A stretch of DNA of 64,000 nt from Terrimonas rubra. GTDB lineage: Bacteria; Bacteroidota; Bacteroidia; Chitinophagales; Chitinophagaceae. The notes beneath the pieces are model-generated. The model was given only the letters and a program-made list of their open reading frames with translations, was not told the DNA's origin and made no database searches. Each line of letters begins with the position of its first letter. Positions within the stretch are counted from its first letter, which is position 1. Below are positions 1-7,063 of the stretch, one piece after another. The translations under genes and the position numbers were made by a program. The stretch lies in the NCBI RefSeq assembly GCF_042686025.1, contig NZ_JBHUOZ010000002.1, positions 186,001-250,000 on the forward strand. Direction: 5' to 3'.

Positions 1-253
1 CACCGATACTGTACGCCGTATCTTAAGTTTCAAAGGTGTATTATACCTGAAACACCTGCTTCGCGGTGTGGGCTTAGGCCTTTTTGATGATGCCACTGCC
101 ATGGAAAAGTTCACAAAATGGACTGCAGAGCACGAAGCTCAAATTAAAAAACGCCAGGAAGATGCTGCCCGTAACAGAAGAAACCGCAGGCCAGCTCCAG
201 GTCGCAGACCTGTTGAGAGAAGAGCGGAAACTGAAGGCGGAAGCGAGGCTTAA
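1..253 (+). CDS. rpsP: 30S ribosomal protein S16 (bS16), C-terminal part
   Basis: This is the 3' end of a gene cut by the window edge; the reading frame starts at base 2 and 83 codons are visible. The visible start (TDTVRRILSFKGVLYLKHL) matches the second half of Bacteroidota bS16, where a PTDTVRRIL-like segment is followed by KGVLYLKHLLRG. bS16 is a primary binding protein of the 30S subunit. The tail after about residue 50 is a Lys/Arg-rich and then acidic extension (RNRRNRRPAPGRR, ending in EGGSEA), which is a common lineage-specific feature of bS16 in this phylum. An intrinsic terminator follows 32 bases after the stop. Neighbours such as rimM or trmD, if present, lie outside the window. 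Confidence 0.88.
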   Translation, partial: TDTVRRILSFKGVLYLKHLLRGVGLGLFDDATAMEKFTKWTAEHEAQIKKRQEDAARNRRNRRPAPGRRPVERRAETEGGSEA

Positions 254-284
254 TTTATATTCCTCACATCCTGAAAGTTTGTTG

Positions 285-316
285 AAGGCGGTATCCCAGG
301 ATACCGCCTTTTTTGT
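285..316 (+). terminator. Intrinsic terminator after rpsP
   Basis: A 12-bp perfect stem (AAGGCGGTATCC with GGATACCGCCTT) with a 2-base nominal loop is followed by TTTTTGTTT. It lies just after the rpsP stop and ends the ribosomal-protein transcript. Confidence 0.85.
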
Positions 317-394
317 TTGTTCAGGTATGGACAAAAAATAACTGCAGCGGCATGGCCACTGCAGTTAACCGGATGTTCTTCAATATATACTTAA

Positions 395-1405
395 CTAACC
401 TAGTAATCCTTTTTCGGCAAGGTATTCGGCAATCTGCACCGCATTGGTAGCAGCTCCTTTGCGCAGGTTATCCGATACAATCCACATGTTCAGTGTATTG
501 GGCTGGGTTTCATCACGACGTAAACGTCCTACAAAAACCTCGTCACGCTCATGTGCATCTTTTGGCATCGGGTATAATGCGTTGGCCGTATCATCTACCA
601 GCACCACACCGGGTGCATTGGCCAGCAGATCCCTTACTTCCTGCAGGTCAAAATCAGACGAAAATTCTATGTTCACACTTTCACTGTGACCACCCACTAC
701 CGGTATACGCACCGTAGTTGCGGTTACACGTATGCTGTCATCACGCATGATCTTTTTAGTTTCGTTCACCATTTTCATCTCTTCCTTGGTGTAACCATTG
801 TCTAAAAAAACATCTATCTGCGGAATAACGTTCAGGTCAATGGGATATTTATAAGCCATGGGGTATTCAGTTGTTTCTCCTTTAACCGCCTTGGCCCTTT
901 CGCCGTTTAACTGGTCAACCGCTTTAACGCCCGTTCCGGTAACACTCTGGTAAGTGGATACCACCACTCTTTTAATCCCATATTTCTGGTGTAAAGGGTT
1001 TAATGCTACCACCATTTGTATGGTGGAGCAATTGGGGTTGGCTATAATTTTATCGTTGCGCGTAAGCAGGTCGGCATTAATTTCAGGCACAATCAAAGGC
1101 TTATCCTTATCCATACGCCAGGCCGATGAATTGTCTACTACGGTAATACCGGCTTCGGCAAATTTGGGCGCCCATTCCAATGATGTATTTCCCCCCGCAG
1201 AAAAAATGGCTATATGCGGCTTCGCAGCGATAGCGTCATCCATGCTCACTACCTTAAATTTATTGCCCTTAAAAACAATTTCCTTACCAACTGATCTTTC
1301 AGATGCTACCGGTAATAATTCCGTTACCGGGAAATTTCTTTCGGCTAAAACTTGTAACATTTTGGTGCCCACCAGGCCGGTAGCACCTACTACAGCAACT
1401 TTCAT
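395..1405 (-). CDS. asd: Aspartate-semialdehyde dehydrogenase
   Basis: The protein has 336 residues, the usual length for bacterial Asd. It makes L-aspartate semialdehyde from aspartyl-4-phosphate with NADPH, the branch-point step for lysine/diaminopimelate, threonine, methionine and isoleucine. The N-terminal nucleotide-binding loop is GATGLVGT at residues 7-14. The catalytic cysteine is C126 in NPNCSTIQ, and the substrate-binding and acid-base residues R233 and H240 sit in RIPVVGGH. The ATG start directly precedes this Rossmann fold, so the start is secure. The gene stands alone on the minus strand. It is preceded by a 190-base leader that carries a promoter, a Thr/Met/Lys-rich mini-ORF and a strong terminator, so expression is probably attenuated according to supply of aspartate-family amino acids (inference). 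Function is clear from the motifs. Confidence 0.97.
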   Translation of the reverse strand: MKVAVVGATGLVGTKMLQVLAERNFPVTELLPVASERSVGKEIVFKGNKFKVVSMDDAIAAKPHIAIFSAGGNTSLEWAPKFAEAGITVVDNSSAWRMDKDKPLIVPEINADLLTRNDKIIANPNCSTIQMVVALNPLHQKYGIKRVVVSTYQSVTGTGVKAVDQLNGERAKAVKGETTEYPMAYKYPIDLNVIPQIDVFLDNGYTKEEMKMVNETKKIMRDDSIRVTATTVRIPVVGGHSESVNIEFSSDFDLQEVRDLLANAPGVVLVDDTANALYPMPKDAHERDEVFVGRLRRDETQPNTLNMWIVSDNLRKGAATNAVQIAEYLAEKGLLG

Positions 1406-1471
1406 TTTCTTTGTTTCCCCCCAAGGTCTCTTTAAAAGAGTTTTTTATGATTAAATAAATTTTTCATGATA

Positions 1472-1505
1472 CAAAAAAACAGGCCCTCCGATGGGAGGGC
1501 CTGCC
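1472..1505 (-). terminator. Attenuator-type intrinsic terminator in the asd leader
   Basis: Read on the minus strand, a 10-bp perfect GC-rich stem (CAGGCCCTCC at 1503-1494 with GGAGGGCCTG at 1489-1480) closes the loop CATC and is followed by seven T. It lies 67-75 bases before the asd start and about 90 bases after the leader promoter. Transcription from that promoter must pass this signal to reach asd. Its 5' arm plus loop (CCCTCCCATC) can instead pair with GATGGAGGG at 1549-1541, which overlaps the stop codon of the leader peptide. Confidence 0.85.
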
Positions 1506-1540
1506 AGTTTATTTATGTTGTTACTACATAACGGTGCAAA

Positions 1541-1549
1541 CCCTCCATC
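1541..1549 (-). promoter_or_regulatory. Candidate antiterminator strand of the asd attenuator
   Basis: GATGGAGGG on the minus strand begins inside the TGA stop of the leader peptide. It can form nine base pairs with CCCTCCCATC (1499-1490), leaving one C unpaired. Pairing would occupy the 5' arm and loop of the terminator. A ribosome that reaches the stop codon would cover it; a ribosome stalled on the earlier Thr/Lys/Met codons would leave it free. The pairing is seen in the sequence; the role is inferred. Confidence 0.6.
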
Positions 1550-1595
1550 AGGAACGTTTCTTCATTCGTTTTGTAGTATGCATCATTGTAATCAT
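1548..1595 (-). CDS. Putative 15-residue leader peptide of asd (MITMMHTTKRMKKRS)
   Basis: The ORF is ATG, fourteen codons and TGA. Of the 14 residues after the start, three are Thr, three Met, three Lys and one Ile, so ten belong to the aspartate family of amino acids. The gene downstream, asd, makes the common precursor of all four. The ATG lies only 6 bases after the -7 box of the promoter, so the transcript is leaderless or nearly so. A strong terminator and a competing pairing follow. Leader peptides rich in the regulated amino acids are the hallmark of ribosome-mediated attenuation, as in the thr operon of enteric bacteria. There is no protein-level evidence; the peptide itself is probably only a sensor. 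Confidence 0.7.
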   Translation of the reverse strand: MITMMHTTKRMKKRS

Positions 1596-1601
1596 GTGGC
1601 G

Positions 1602-1632
1602 CAAATATATAACCGCAACAGTAGCACGCAAA
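1602..1632 (-). promoter_or_regulatory. Bacteroidota-type promoter of the asd leader transcript
   Basis: On the minus strand TTTG (1632-1629) is followed after 19 bases by TATATTTG (1609-1602). This fits the -33 TTTG / -7 TANNTTTG consensus of the Bacteroidota primary sigma factor exactly. Transcription should start about six bases later, at or next to the leader-peptide ATG. Confidence 0.7.
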
Positions 1633-1683
1633 ATTTATTTAAATATTTATTTCGGGGCTAACAACCGTATGTGTGATCTTATT

Positions 1684-3234
1684 TTATTTTAACGTGATCT
1701 CAATTACCCCGTTTTTAGCTGCCGAACCATATTTACTGGTGGCGGTTGCATCCCTCATTACTGTAACGGTCTTAATGGTATGGGGGTCTAATTGCTGGCG
1801 CTCTTCCTCAGTTACCACCTTACCGTCTATTACCCATAATGCGTTGGTTTCATTATCTACCCCAGAAATATTTACGGTTTTAGCTTTACCTCTTAATACA
1901 ATACCGGCGGTTTTACCTGTAGTTTCGCGTACTTCAGTATTCTCTACTGTTCCCCTGATCTCGAGTTTTACTTTTTCTTTATCCTCCACAATATAATCAC
2001 CGGCCTTTCCTGCCTTGGTTGTGATGACGATAACGCCATGCTCCGCTTTCTCTCCATATAAACCTGTAGCGGAAGCACCTTTTAATATATTGATCGTTTC
2101 GATTGTATTGGGGTTAAGGGCCTGGAATTCCCCCTCGCTCAAAATGCTGCCATTTAGTACGAACAGGGGCGGGTTAGCCGGTGCAGGTTTCACACCATAA
2201 AGAATTACCTCCTTCGGTTTTTCATTAACATCACCGGCATCCTCTTTTACCAGTTTATTGGCTTCTGCCTTGCCGGTAACATATATCGTCGCCTTTCCAG
2301 GAACTGTATCCTGAACAACGGGCACGGTACCCATAATTACAACAGCAGGAGTATATTCCTTCACCGTTTTGTTATGTATGGTCCTGAACGATAAAAGCAA
2401 TACAGCAATCACCGGCAACACCAGGACAAACTTCAGTAAATGTCTTTTCCGGGTTTCATTTGTATTCATCATGGCAATACGTTTTTTAAGTGCTGAAATA
2501 TTAAAATTGTTGGCTATTGCAAAATTCCTGTTCCCCATTACTTTTAGTAACAGGAACTGGTAACCTTCCCTGTCCACCCCCTGCTGTATCACTTTATCAT
2601 CGGCAATAAACTCCAGGTTCTGTTTAATGGCGCTCCGCAACATCCAGGCAAAGGGATTGTACCAGTTCAGTATGCAGAGTATTTCACACCAGATCACATC
2701 CAGCGTATGTTTCTGCTTAATATGTACAAACTCGTGTTTAATAATCTGTTCCAGGTCCTCACCCTGGTGCTGGTTAATATTGAGGTACATATTTTTCCCG
2801 AAGGAGAAGGGGGCAATATTTTCCTGTACCTGGAAGATGGTAGCCGTTTCATCGGCCGATATCACCGTAGCATTCTTCTTTAAAAACCTTAGTGATAACC
2901 AGTTAAATAATAATTTGATCAGCAGTACCACCGCACCCAATGCTATAATGCCCAGTATATATGCGATCACTATTTCATTACTGTTTAACTTTTGTACCGC
3001 ATTGCTGTTGGTAAGGGCCGGTATCCATTGTATAAAAACAATCTGGTCTACCTCCTTATACTGCCATAAACTGGATATACTGGCAAAGGGTATTAAAAAG
3101 GATATAAAACTATAACCCAGTAAATACCACCGGTTGATAGTATAAAAAGTAAGCCTGCTTAAAACCAGCTTATAAAAAACATATACCACCGCTAAGGATA
3201 CGGATAACTGTAACAGGTATTGGGCTATGCTCAT
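1684..3234 (-). CDS. M56-family (BlaR1-like) membrane metallopeptidase with two TonB-plug-like repeats
   Basis: This 516-residue protein has hydrophobic segments near residues 5-22, 36-56 and 88-112. A zinc-peptidase motif HEFVH follows at 167-171, with the third ligand region NLEFIADD near 206-213. Another membrane segment lies near 266-284. This is the M56 layout of BlaR1/MecR1, whose peptidase inactivates a paired BlaI repressor. Instead of the penicillin-binding sensor, the C-terminal half holds two related modules at about 356-408 and 465-516. Each reads like the end of a TonB-receptor plug (LKGASATGLYGEKAEHGVIV and RDATATSKYGSAAKNGVIEI). The BlaI-type repressor gene lies 55 bases upstream in the same operon. 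The signal it senses is not evident; a role in envelope or antibiotic sensing is inference. Confidence 0.88.
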   Translation of the reverse strand: MSIAQYLLQLSVSLAVVYVFYKLVLSRLTFYTINRWYLLGYSFISFLIPFASISSLWQYKEVDQIVFIQWIPALTNSNAVQKLNSNEIVIAYILGIIALGAVVLLIKLLFNWLSLRFLKKNATVISADETATIFQVQENIAPFSFGKNMYLNINQHQGEDLEQIIKHEFVHIKQKHTLDVIWCEILCILNWYNPFAWMLRSAIKQNLEFIADDKVIQQGVDREGYQFLLLKVMGNRNFAIANNFNISALKKRIAMMNTNETRKRHLLKFVLVLPVIAVLLLSFRTIHNKTVKEYTPAVVIMGTVPVVQDTVPGKATIYVTGKAEANKLVKEDAGDVNEKPKEVILYGVKPAPANPPLFVLNGSILSEGEFQALNPNTIETINILKGASATGLYGEKAEHGVIVITTKAGKAGDYIVEDKEKVKLEIRGTVENTEVRETTGKTAGIVLRGKAKTVNISGVDNETNALWVIDGKVVTEEERQQLDPHTIKTVTVMRDATATSKYGSAAKNGVIEITLK

Positions 3235-3289
3235 GGTTGTACTATTTTATAAAACATACGGTATTGCACCCGTAAGGCAATACATGTAT

Positions 3290-3652
3290 TTATTTTGTCT
3301 TTTTGTTCTTTATCATCTGTACTATTTCCTGCAACTCATCGGCAGAAAGTTTTTTCTGGTTCACAAAAAAGTTCACCAGGTCCTTATAGGAGTTGTCAAA
3401 ATAATCCTTTACTACGTTGCCCAGAAAACGCTTTTTATAATCCTCTTCACTTATCACAGGCTTATACACATACACATTACCAAAAAACTTGCTAGATACA
3501 TAGCCCTTCTTTTCCAAGTTTTTAACAGTGGAAGCTACGGTAGTATAGGGAGCGGCCATTTGCAGGTGTTCCATAAATAGCTTCACATTACCTTCGCCCA
3601 CTTTCCAGATGGCAAGCATTACCTGCTCTTCCTGTGCTGATAGTTTTTCCAT
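3290..3652 (-). CDS. BlaI/MecI/CopY-family transcriptional repressor
   Basis: The protein has 120 residues, the usual length. An N-terminal winged helix-turn-helix (about residues 3-75) includes SAQEEQVMLAIWKVGEGNVK and YTTVASTVKNLEKKGYV, the typical BlaI recognition region. The C-terminal half is the dimerisation and cleavage region. The gene is the first of a two-gene minus-strand operon with the M56 peptidase. An 8-bp inverted repeat lies 24-42 bases upstream of the start and a further half-site lies right at the start, so autorepression is likely. In characterised relatives the membrane peptidase triggers repressor cleavage; which genes outside this operon are controlled cannot be seen here. 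Confidence 0.92.
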   Translation of the reverse strand: MEKLSAQEEQVMLAIWKVGEGNVKLFMEHLQMAAPYTTVASTVKNLEKKGYVSSKFFGNVYVYKPVISEEDYKKRFLGNVVKDYFDNSYKDLVNFFVNQKKLSADELQEIVQMIKNKKTK

Positions 3653-3656
3653 TTTA

Positions 3657-3694
3657 ATTACGAATGATTTTCAATATTACGAACAATTCGTAAT
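3657..3694. promoter_or_regulatory. Candidate operator of the BlaI-type repressor
   Basis: A perfect inverted repeat ATTACGAA-CAA-TTCGTAAT lies at 3676-3694, and a further half-site ATTACGAA lies at 3657-3664, next to the repressor start codon. BlaI dimers bind short inverted repeats in their own promoters. The position between blaI and the divergent plus-strand gene at 3737 fits autoregulation and possibly control of both directions. The repeat is seen; the binding is inferred. Confidence 0.55.
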
Positions 3695-3736
3695 AATAGC
3701 AAATATTTATTTACTCATTTTTTTGTAAATTAGGTT

Positions 3737-5440
3737 ATGAAAAAACACCTCCTGCTGCTTTGTTGCCTGCTGGCAACAACCACCTGTGTATATGCCCAAA
3801 ACCGCTACCAGGTGGTTATTACCGAAATTATGGCCGATCCCGCACCAATAGTTGGGTTGCCGAATAACGAATGGATAGAGTTAAAAAATACCGGTACTAC
3901 GCCTGTTAACCTCGCGGGCTGGCGCCTGGGCGATTTAACCGGCATCAGTGGCCCCATGCCCCAGTATATGCTGGCTTCAGGTAGTTATGTTATTATTTGT
4001 ACCGGTAATGCAGTTACCGCCTTATCAGCATTCGGGGCAACGCTGGCAGTTACCAGCTTTCCTTCATTGGATAATGAAACGGACCAGTTATTTATACGGT
4101 CGGCAAACGGTACCACCATGCATGCAGTGAATTATCAAAGCAACTGGTATAACAATGAGTTAAAGAAAGAAGGAGGTTGGACTCTTGAAATGATAGATCC
4201 TGTACAGCCCTGTTCCGGCAAAGAGAACTGGAAAGCCAGTACCAGCGCCACCGGTGGTACGCCGGGTACTGTCAACAGTGTCAATGGCAGCTTAACCACC
4301 CAGCCGGCCCCGGCTGTTACGCATAGTTATACCACCGGAACAAACCAGGTAACCATTGTTTTTAACCAGCCGGTGGACAGCAGCAGCGGGGCCACACTTA
4401 CCAATTATAGTGTTACGGGCAACAATATTACCCGGGCCCTCACCCTGCCGCCTTTATTTAACCAGGTACAGCTTACGCTAGCAGAGCCTTTAACGGAAGC
4501 CACTATTTATACTATCAGCGTTAGCGGGGTTATTAACTGCTCAGGCAAAGTGATAACTGCCCAACAGGTGCAAACAGGCCTGGCTTCAGCTGCTATGGCG
4601 CAGGATCTAGTGATCAATGAGATCCTTTTCCGTCCCCGCCCCAATGGCTATGATTATGCAGAGCTATATAACAGGAGCAAAAAAATAATCGATCTCTCCA
4701 AAATACTACTGGCCAACAGGAATACCGCCGGTAATATCGACAATATAAAATCAGTAAGTCAGCAACCCGTATATATTTTCCCTGGCGATTATGTAGTAGT
4801 AACGGAAAATGCGGACAACCTGGCTTTAAACTACCTGGTTAAAGCGCCTTCAAAAGTAATGGTCATTCCCGCACTACCGTCCTACCCCAATACCGGCGGA
4901 ACCGTAGTACTGGTAAATGAACAGGGAGCCGTGGTGGATGAAGTGGCTTATTCCAATAAATGGCATTTTCCATTAATAGATAATGACGAAGGCGTTGCCC
5001 TTGAACGTATTGACCCCGATCAGCCTTCCCAATCGGCCCAAAACTGGCATTCCGCCGCTTCCACAGCAGGTTTCGGCACCCCCACTTATCGCAACTCACA
5101 GTATAAATCGGTGGAAACAGGTAAGGGCAGCATCAGTATTTCACCCACCGTTTTTTCGCCGGACGGGGATGGGTTCAATGATATAACTTCCATTAGCTAC
5201 AACCTGCCGCAAAATGGTTTTGTGGCCAATATCACCATCTTTGATGCTGCAGGCAGGCCTGTAAAAAACCTGGTGCGTAACGCAACAACCAGTACCTCAG
5301 GCTATTGGAACTGGAACGGGCTCAATGATAAAAACAACCCGCTGCCCATAGGCACCTATATTATACTCAGCGAATTTTTTAACCTGCAAGGGAAAAAACA
5401 GGTATATAAAAATACCGTAGTGCTTGCCCGGCCTTTATAA
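3737..5440 (+). CDS. Secreted lamin-tail-domain protein with C-terminal FlgD/CHU_C-like Ig domain
   Basis: The protein has 567 residues. A signal peptide ends near residue 20 (TTCVYA before QNRY). Lamin-tail domain 1 covers about 22-182 (VVITEIMADPAP, NEWIELKNTG, GWTLEMIDP, GTPG). An Ig-like region covers about 186-282. A second lamin-tail domain covers about 288-455 (LVINEILFRPRPNG, GVALERIDPDQP, GFGTPTYRNS). The last 100 residues form an Ig-like FlgD/CHU_C-type domain starting at TVFSPDGDGFND, with a calcium-loop-like SPDGDG. Such modular surface proteins are common in gliding Bacteroidota and may be type IX secretion cargo or adhesins. No catalytic motif is visible, and the precise role is unknown. 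It is transcribed away from the BlaI operon. Confidence 0.8.
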   Translation: MKKHLLLLCCLLATTTCVYAQNRYQVVITEIMADPAPIVGLPNNEWIELKNTGTTPVNLAGWRLGDLTGISGPMPQYMLASGSYVIICTGNAVTALSAFGATLAVTSFPSLDNETDQLFIRSANGTTMHAVNYQSNWYNNELKKEGGWTLEMIDPVQPCSGKENWKASTSATGGTPGTVNSVNGSLTTQPAPAVTHSYTTGTNQVTIVFNQPVDSSSGATLTNYSVTGNNITRALTLPPLFNQVQLTLAEPLTEATIYTISVSGVINCSGKVITAQQVQTGLASAAMAQDLVINEILFRPRPNGYDYAELYNRSKKIIDLSKILLANRNTAGNIDNIKSVSQQPVYIFPGDYVVVTENADNLALNYLVKAPSKVMVIPALPSYPNTGGTVVLVNEQGAVVDEVAYSNKWHFPLIDNDEGVALERIDPDQPSQSAQNWHSAASTAGFGTPTYRNSQYKSVETGKGSISISPTVFSPDGDGFNDITSISYNLPQNGFVANITIFDAAGRPVKNLVRNATTSTSGYWNWNGLNDKNNPLPIGTYIILSEFFNLQGKKQVYKNTVVLARPL

Positions 5441-5588
5441 TTTTTTTATGACGCCCGATAAACTATTACCTTACTATTGTATATTTACCGTCAGAATCCC
5501 ACCCGGAAAAACGCTTAGTTGAGCCCCCTGCCGGCTCAATGCTTAACCTTCCTGCACCGGACATTATTTATTTACATTTTTTGGTTTT

Positions 5589-6662
5589 ATGGATCTGATT
5601 CAACTTACCATTTTACAACTACTCGTTTTGCTCTTAGCTGCAGTGGCCATTGGTGCTGCCCTGTATTTTTTTATCAGCGGCCGTACACAAAAAAAGAGCA
5701 TCAGTAAAAAACTGGATACCGAAAAGAAACGGGTGGAAGAATGGAAACGCCGTTACCGTAATGATATGGACCTGCGGGATAAGGAGATCAGCGACCTGAA
5801 AAAAGACCAGCAGAACAGCCAGTCTAATGAAGCACTACAAAAATTATTACAGGAGAACACTAACCTGAAAGAAGAGATAACCATTCTGCAGGAGCTGCTG
5901 GATGAAGGCCAGGCTACAGCAGAACCCGAAACGGAAGAAACGGAAATTATCATCAGCGAAGAACCTGTGCAGCCTACATACGCTGTACCAACCCCAACCA
6001 CACCCGATTATTTAACACAATTGCAGGCGGCCCAGTCGGGCCTGGTGGAACAAAATAACAGAATAGCTTCCTTACTTGAGAATATTGAAACCATTAAACA
6101 ACAGGAAACACAACAACAGCAGATATTAAAAGATAAGGAGATACTGACACACAAGGTTGATGACCTGGAAGTATTATTATCCACCAAACAAAAAGAGCTG
6201 GATAATATGCAGCAGCAGCAGGAAATAACCAAAGAACTGACTTTACTGCTGGACAATGCGCATAAAGAGTTTGCCTTATTACAGGAAAAAATAAATAAGC
6301 TGGAGTCGCAGGCCGGTAACGCTTTGTTATTAAAAATAGAACATGAAGACCTGAAAGAAGCCAATTATAAATTACAAAAAGATATTTCCGTGCAGCTGCA
6401 GCTGGTACAACAAAAGGATACCGAATACCGCAACCTGATGCATGAGCTTACGGCCACCGAACATAAACTGAGCGAAGCTAATTTTGAACGCCAGCAAATG
6501 CAAAAGAAAATTGCTTACCTCGAGGAGATTAATAACGATATGCAGCTCATTAGCCAGGACAACCAAAGCCTGATGGACCAGATAAAACGTATCGGTCAGC
6601 TGGAAAGCATGTTGCAGGTAGTATCGCAGGAACGCGATGCTTTACTGGGGCATTCAAAATAA
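5589..6662 (+). CDS. Membrane-anchored coiled-coil protein of unknown function
   Basis: This 357-residue protein has one N-terminal membrane segment (about residues 8-30, rich in Leu/Ala/Ile). Long heptad-rich stretches follow (about 34-115 and 145-345) with many Gln, Glu, Lys and Leu. A Pro/Glu/Thr-rich break (TAEPETEETEIIISEEP to PTPTTPDY) separates the two coils. It should be anchored in the inner membrane with a long rod on one side. I recognise no family. It might be a structural or cell-shape component, but this is only a guess from shape. It is alone on the plus strand, 148 bases after the lamin-tail gene and just before a 127-bp tandem repeat. Confidence 0.7.
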   Translation: MDLIQLTILQLLVLLLAAVAIGAALYFFISGRTQKKSISKKLDTEKKRVEEWKRRYRNDMDLRDKEISDLKKDQQNSQSNEALQKLLQENTNLKEEITILQELLDEGQATAEPETEETEIIISEEPVQPTYAVPTPTTPDYLTQLQAAQSGLVEQNNRIASLLENIETIKQQETQQQQILKDKEILTHKVDDLEVLLSTKQKELDNMQQQQEITKELTLLLDNAHKEFALLQEKINKLESQAGNALLLKIEHEDLKEANYKLQKDISVQLQLVQQKDTEYRNLMHELTATEHKLSEANFERQQMQKKIAYLEEINNDMQLISQDNQSLMDQIKRIGQLESMLQVVSQERDALLGHSK

Positions 6663-6683
6663 GTAACTCATTCCTGTTGTTTT

Positions 6684-7042
6684 CCCGCAGATTTCGCAAA
6701 AGAATACAGCGCAGATTTTCGCAGACAATACAATATACGCTGCGCTAGCTGCATGAACAGCTTGAGACACTAAAACCGGTTATTGGCCCAGTTTTATATC
6801 AATAAATTAACCCGCAGATTTCGCAGAAGAATACAACGCAGGTTTTTCGCAGACAATACAATATACTCAGCGCTAGCTGCGTGAACAGCTTGAGATACTA
6901 AAACCGGTTATTGGCCAGTTTTATATCAATAAATTAACCCGCACATTACGCAGAAGAATACAACGCAGATTTTCGCAGATAACACAATATACGCTGCGAC
7001 GATCTGCGTAACTAATCCGCGAAAATCTGCGGGCAAAAATCT
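6684..7042. repeat. 127-bp tandem repeat (two full copies and a partial third) with CGCAGA motifs
   Basis: Copies begin at CGCAG 6686, CGCAG 6813 and CGCAC 6940, an exact 127-base period. Each carries a CGCAGATTTCGCAGAAGAAT-like head, GCGCAGATTTTCGCAGACAA, a CAATATACGCTGCG segment, GAACAGCTTGAGA and ACCGGTTATTGGCC, with a few substitutions and single-base indels between copies. The third copy ends early in GCGAAAATCTGCGGG, an inverted version of the head. This fills the 401-base gap between the coiled-coil gene and the PorP-like gene. No ORF or promoter is convincing inside it. Related CGCAGA-rich blocks lie near 28730 and 61288-61506. Confidence 0.9.
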
Positions 7043-7063
7043 ACTTATGTAAATAATGAAAAA

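Noticed and set aside
1472..1505. The hairpin as a simple terminator of the M56 gene
   Set aside because: It lies 180 bases beyond the M56 stop and a full promoter plus mini-ORF stands between them, so an asd-leader role explains more, although it may also stop M56 read-through.
1513..1638. 41-codon open frame on the minus strand across the asd leader region
   Set aside because: It has no ATG, GTG or TTG near its beginning, would start right at the promoter, and overlaps the better-supported leader peptide in another frame.
6684..7042. CRISPR array
   Set aside because: The repeats are 127 bases and adjacent, without unique spacers, and no cas gene is present.
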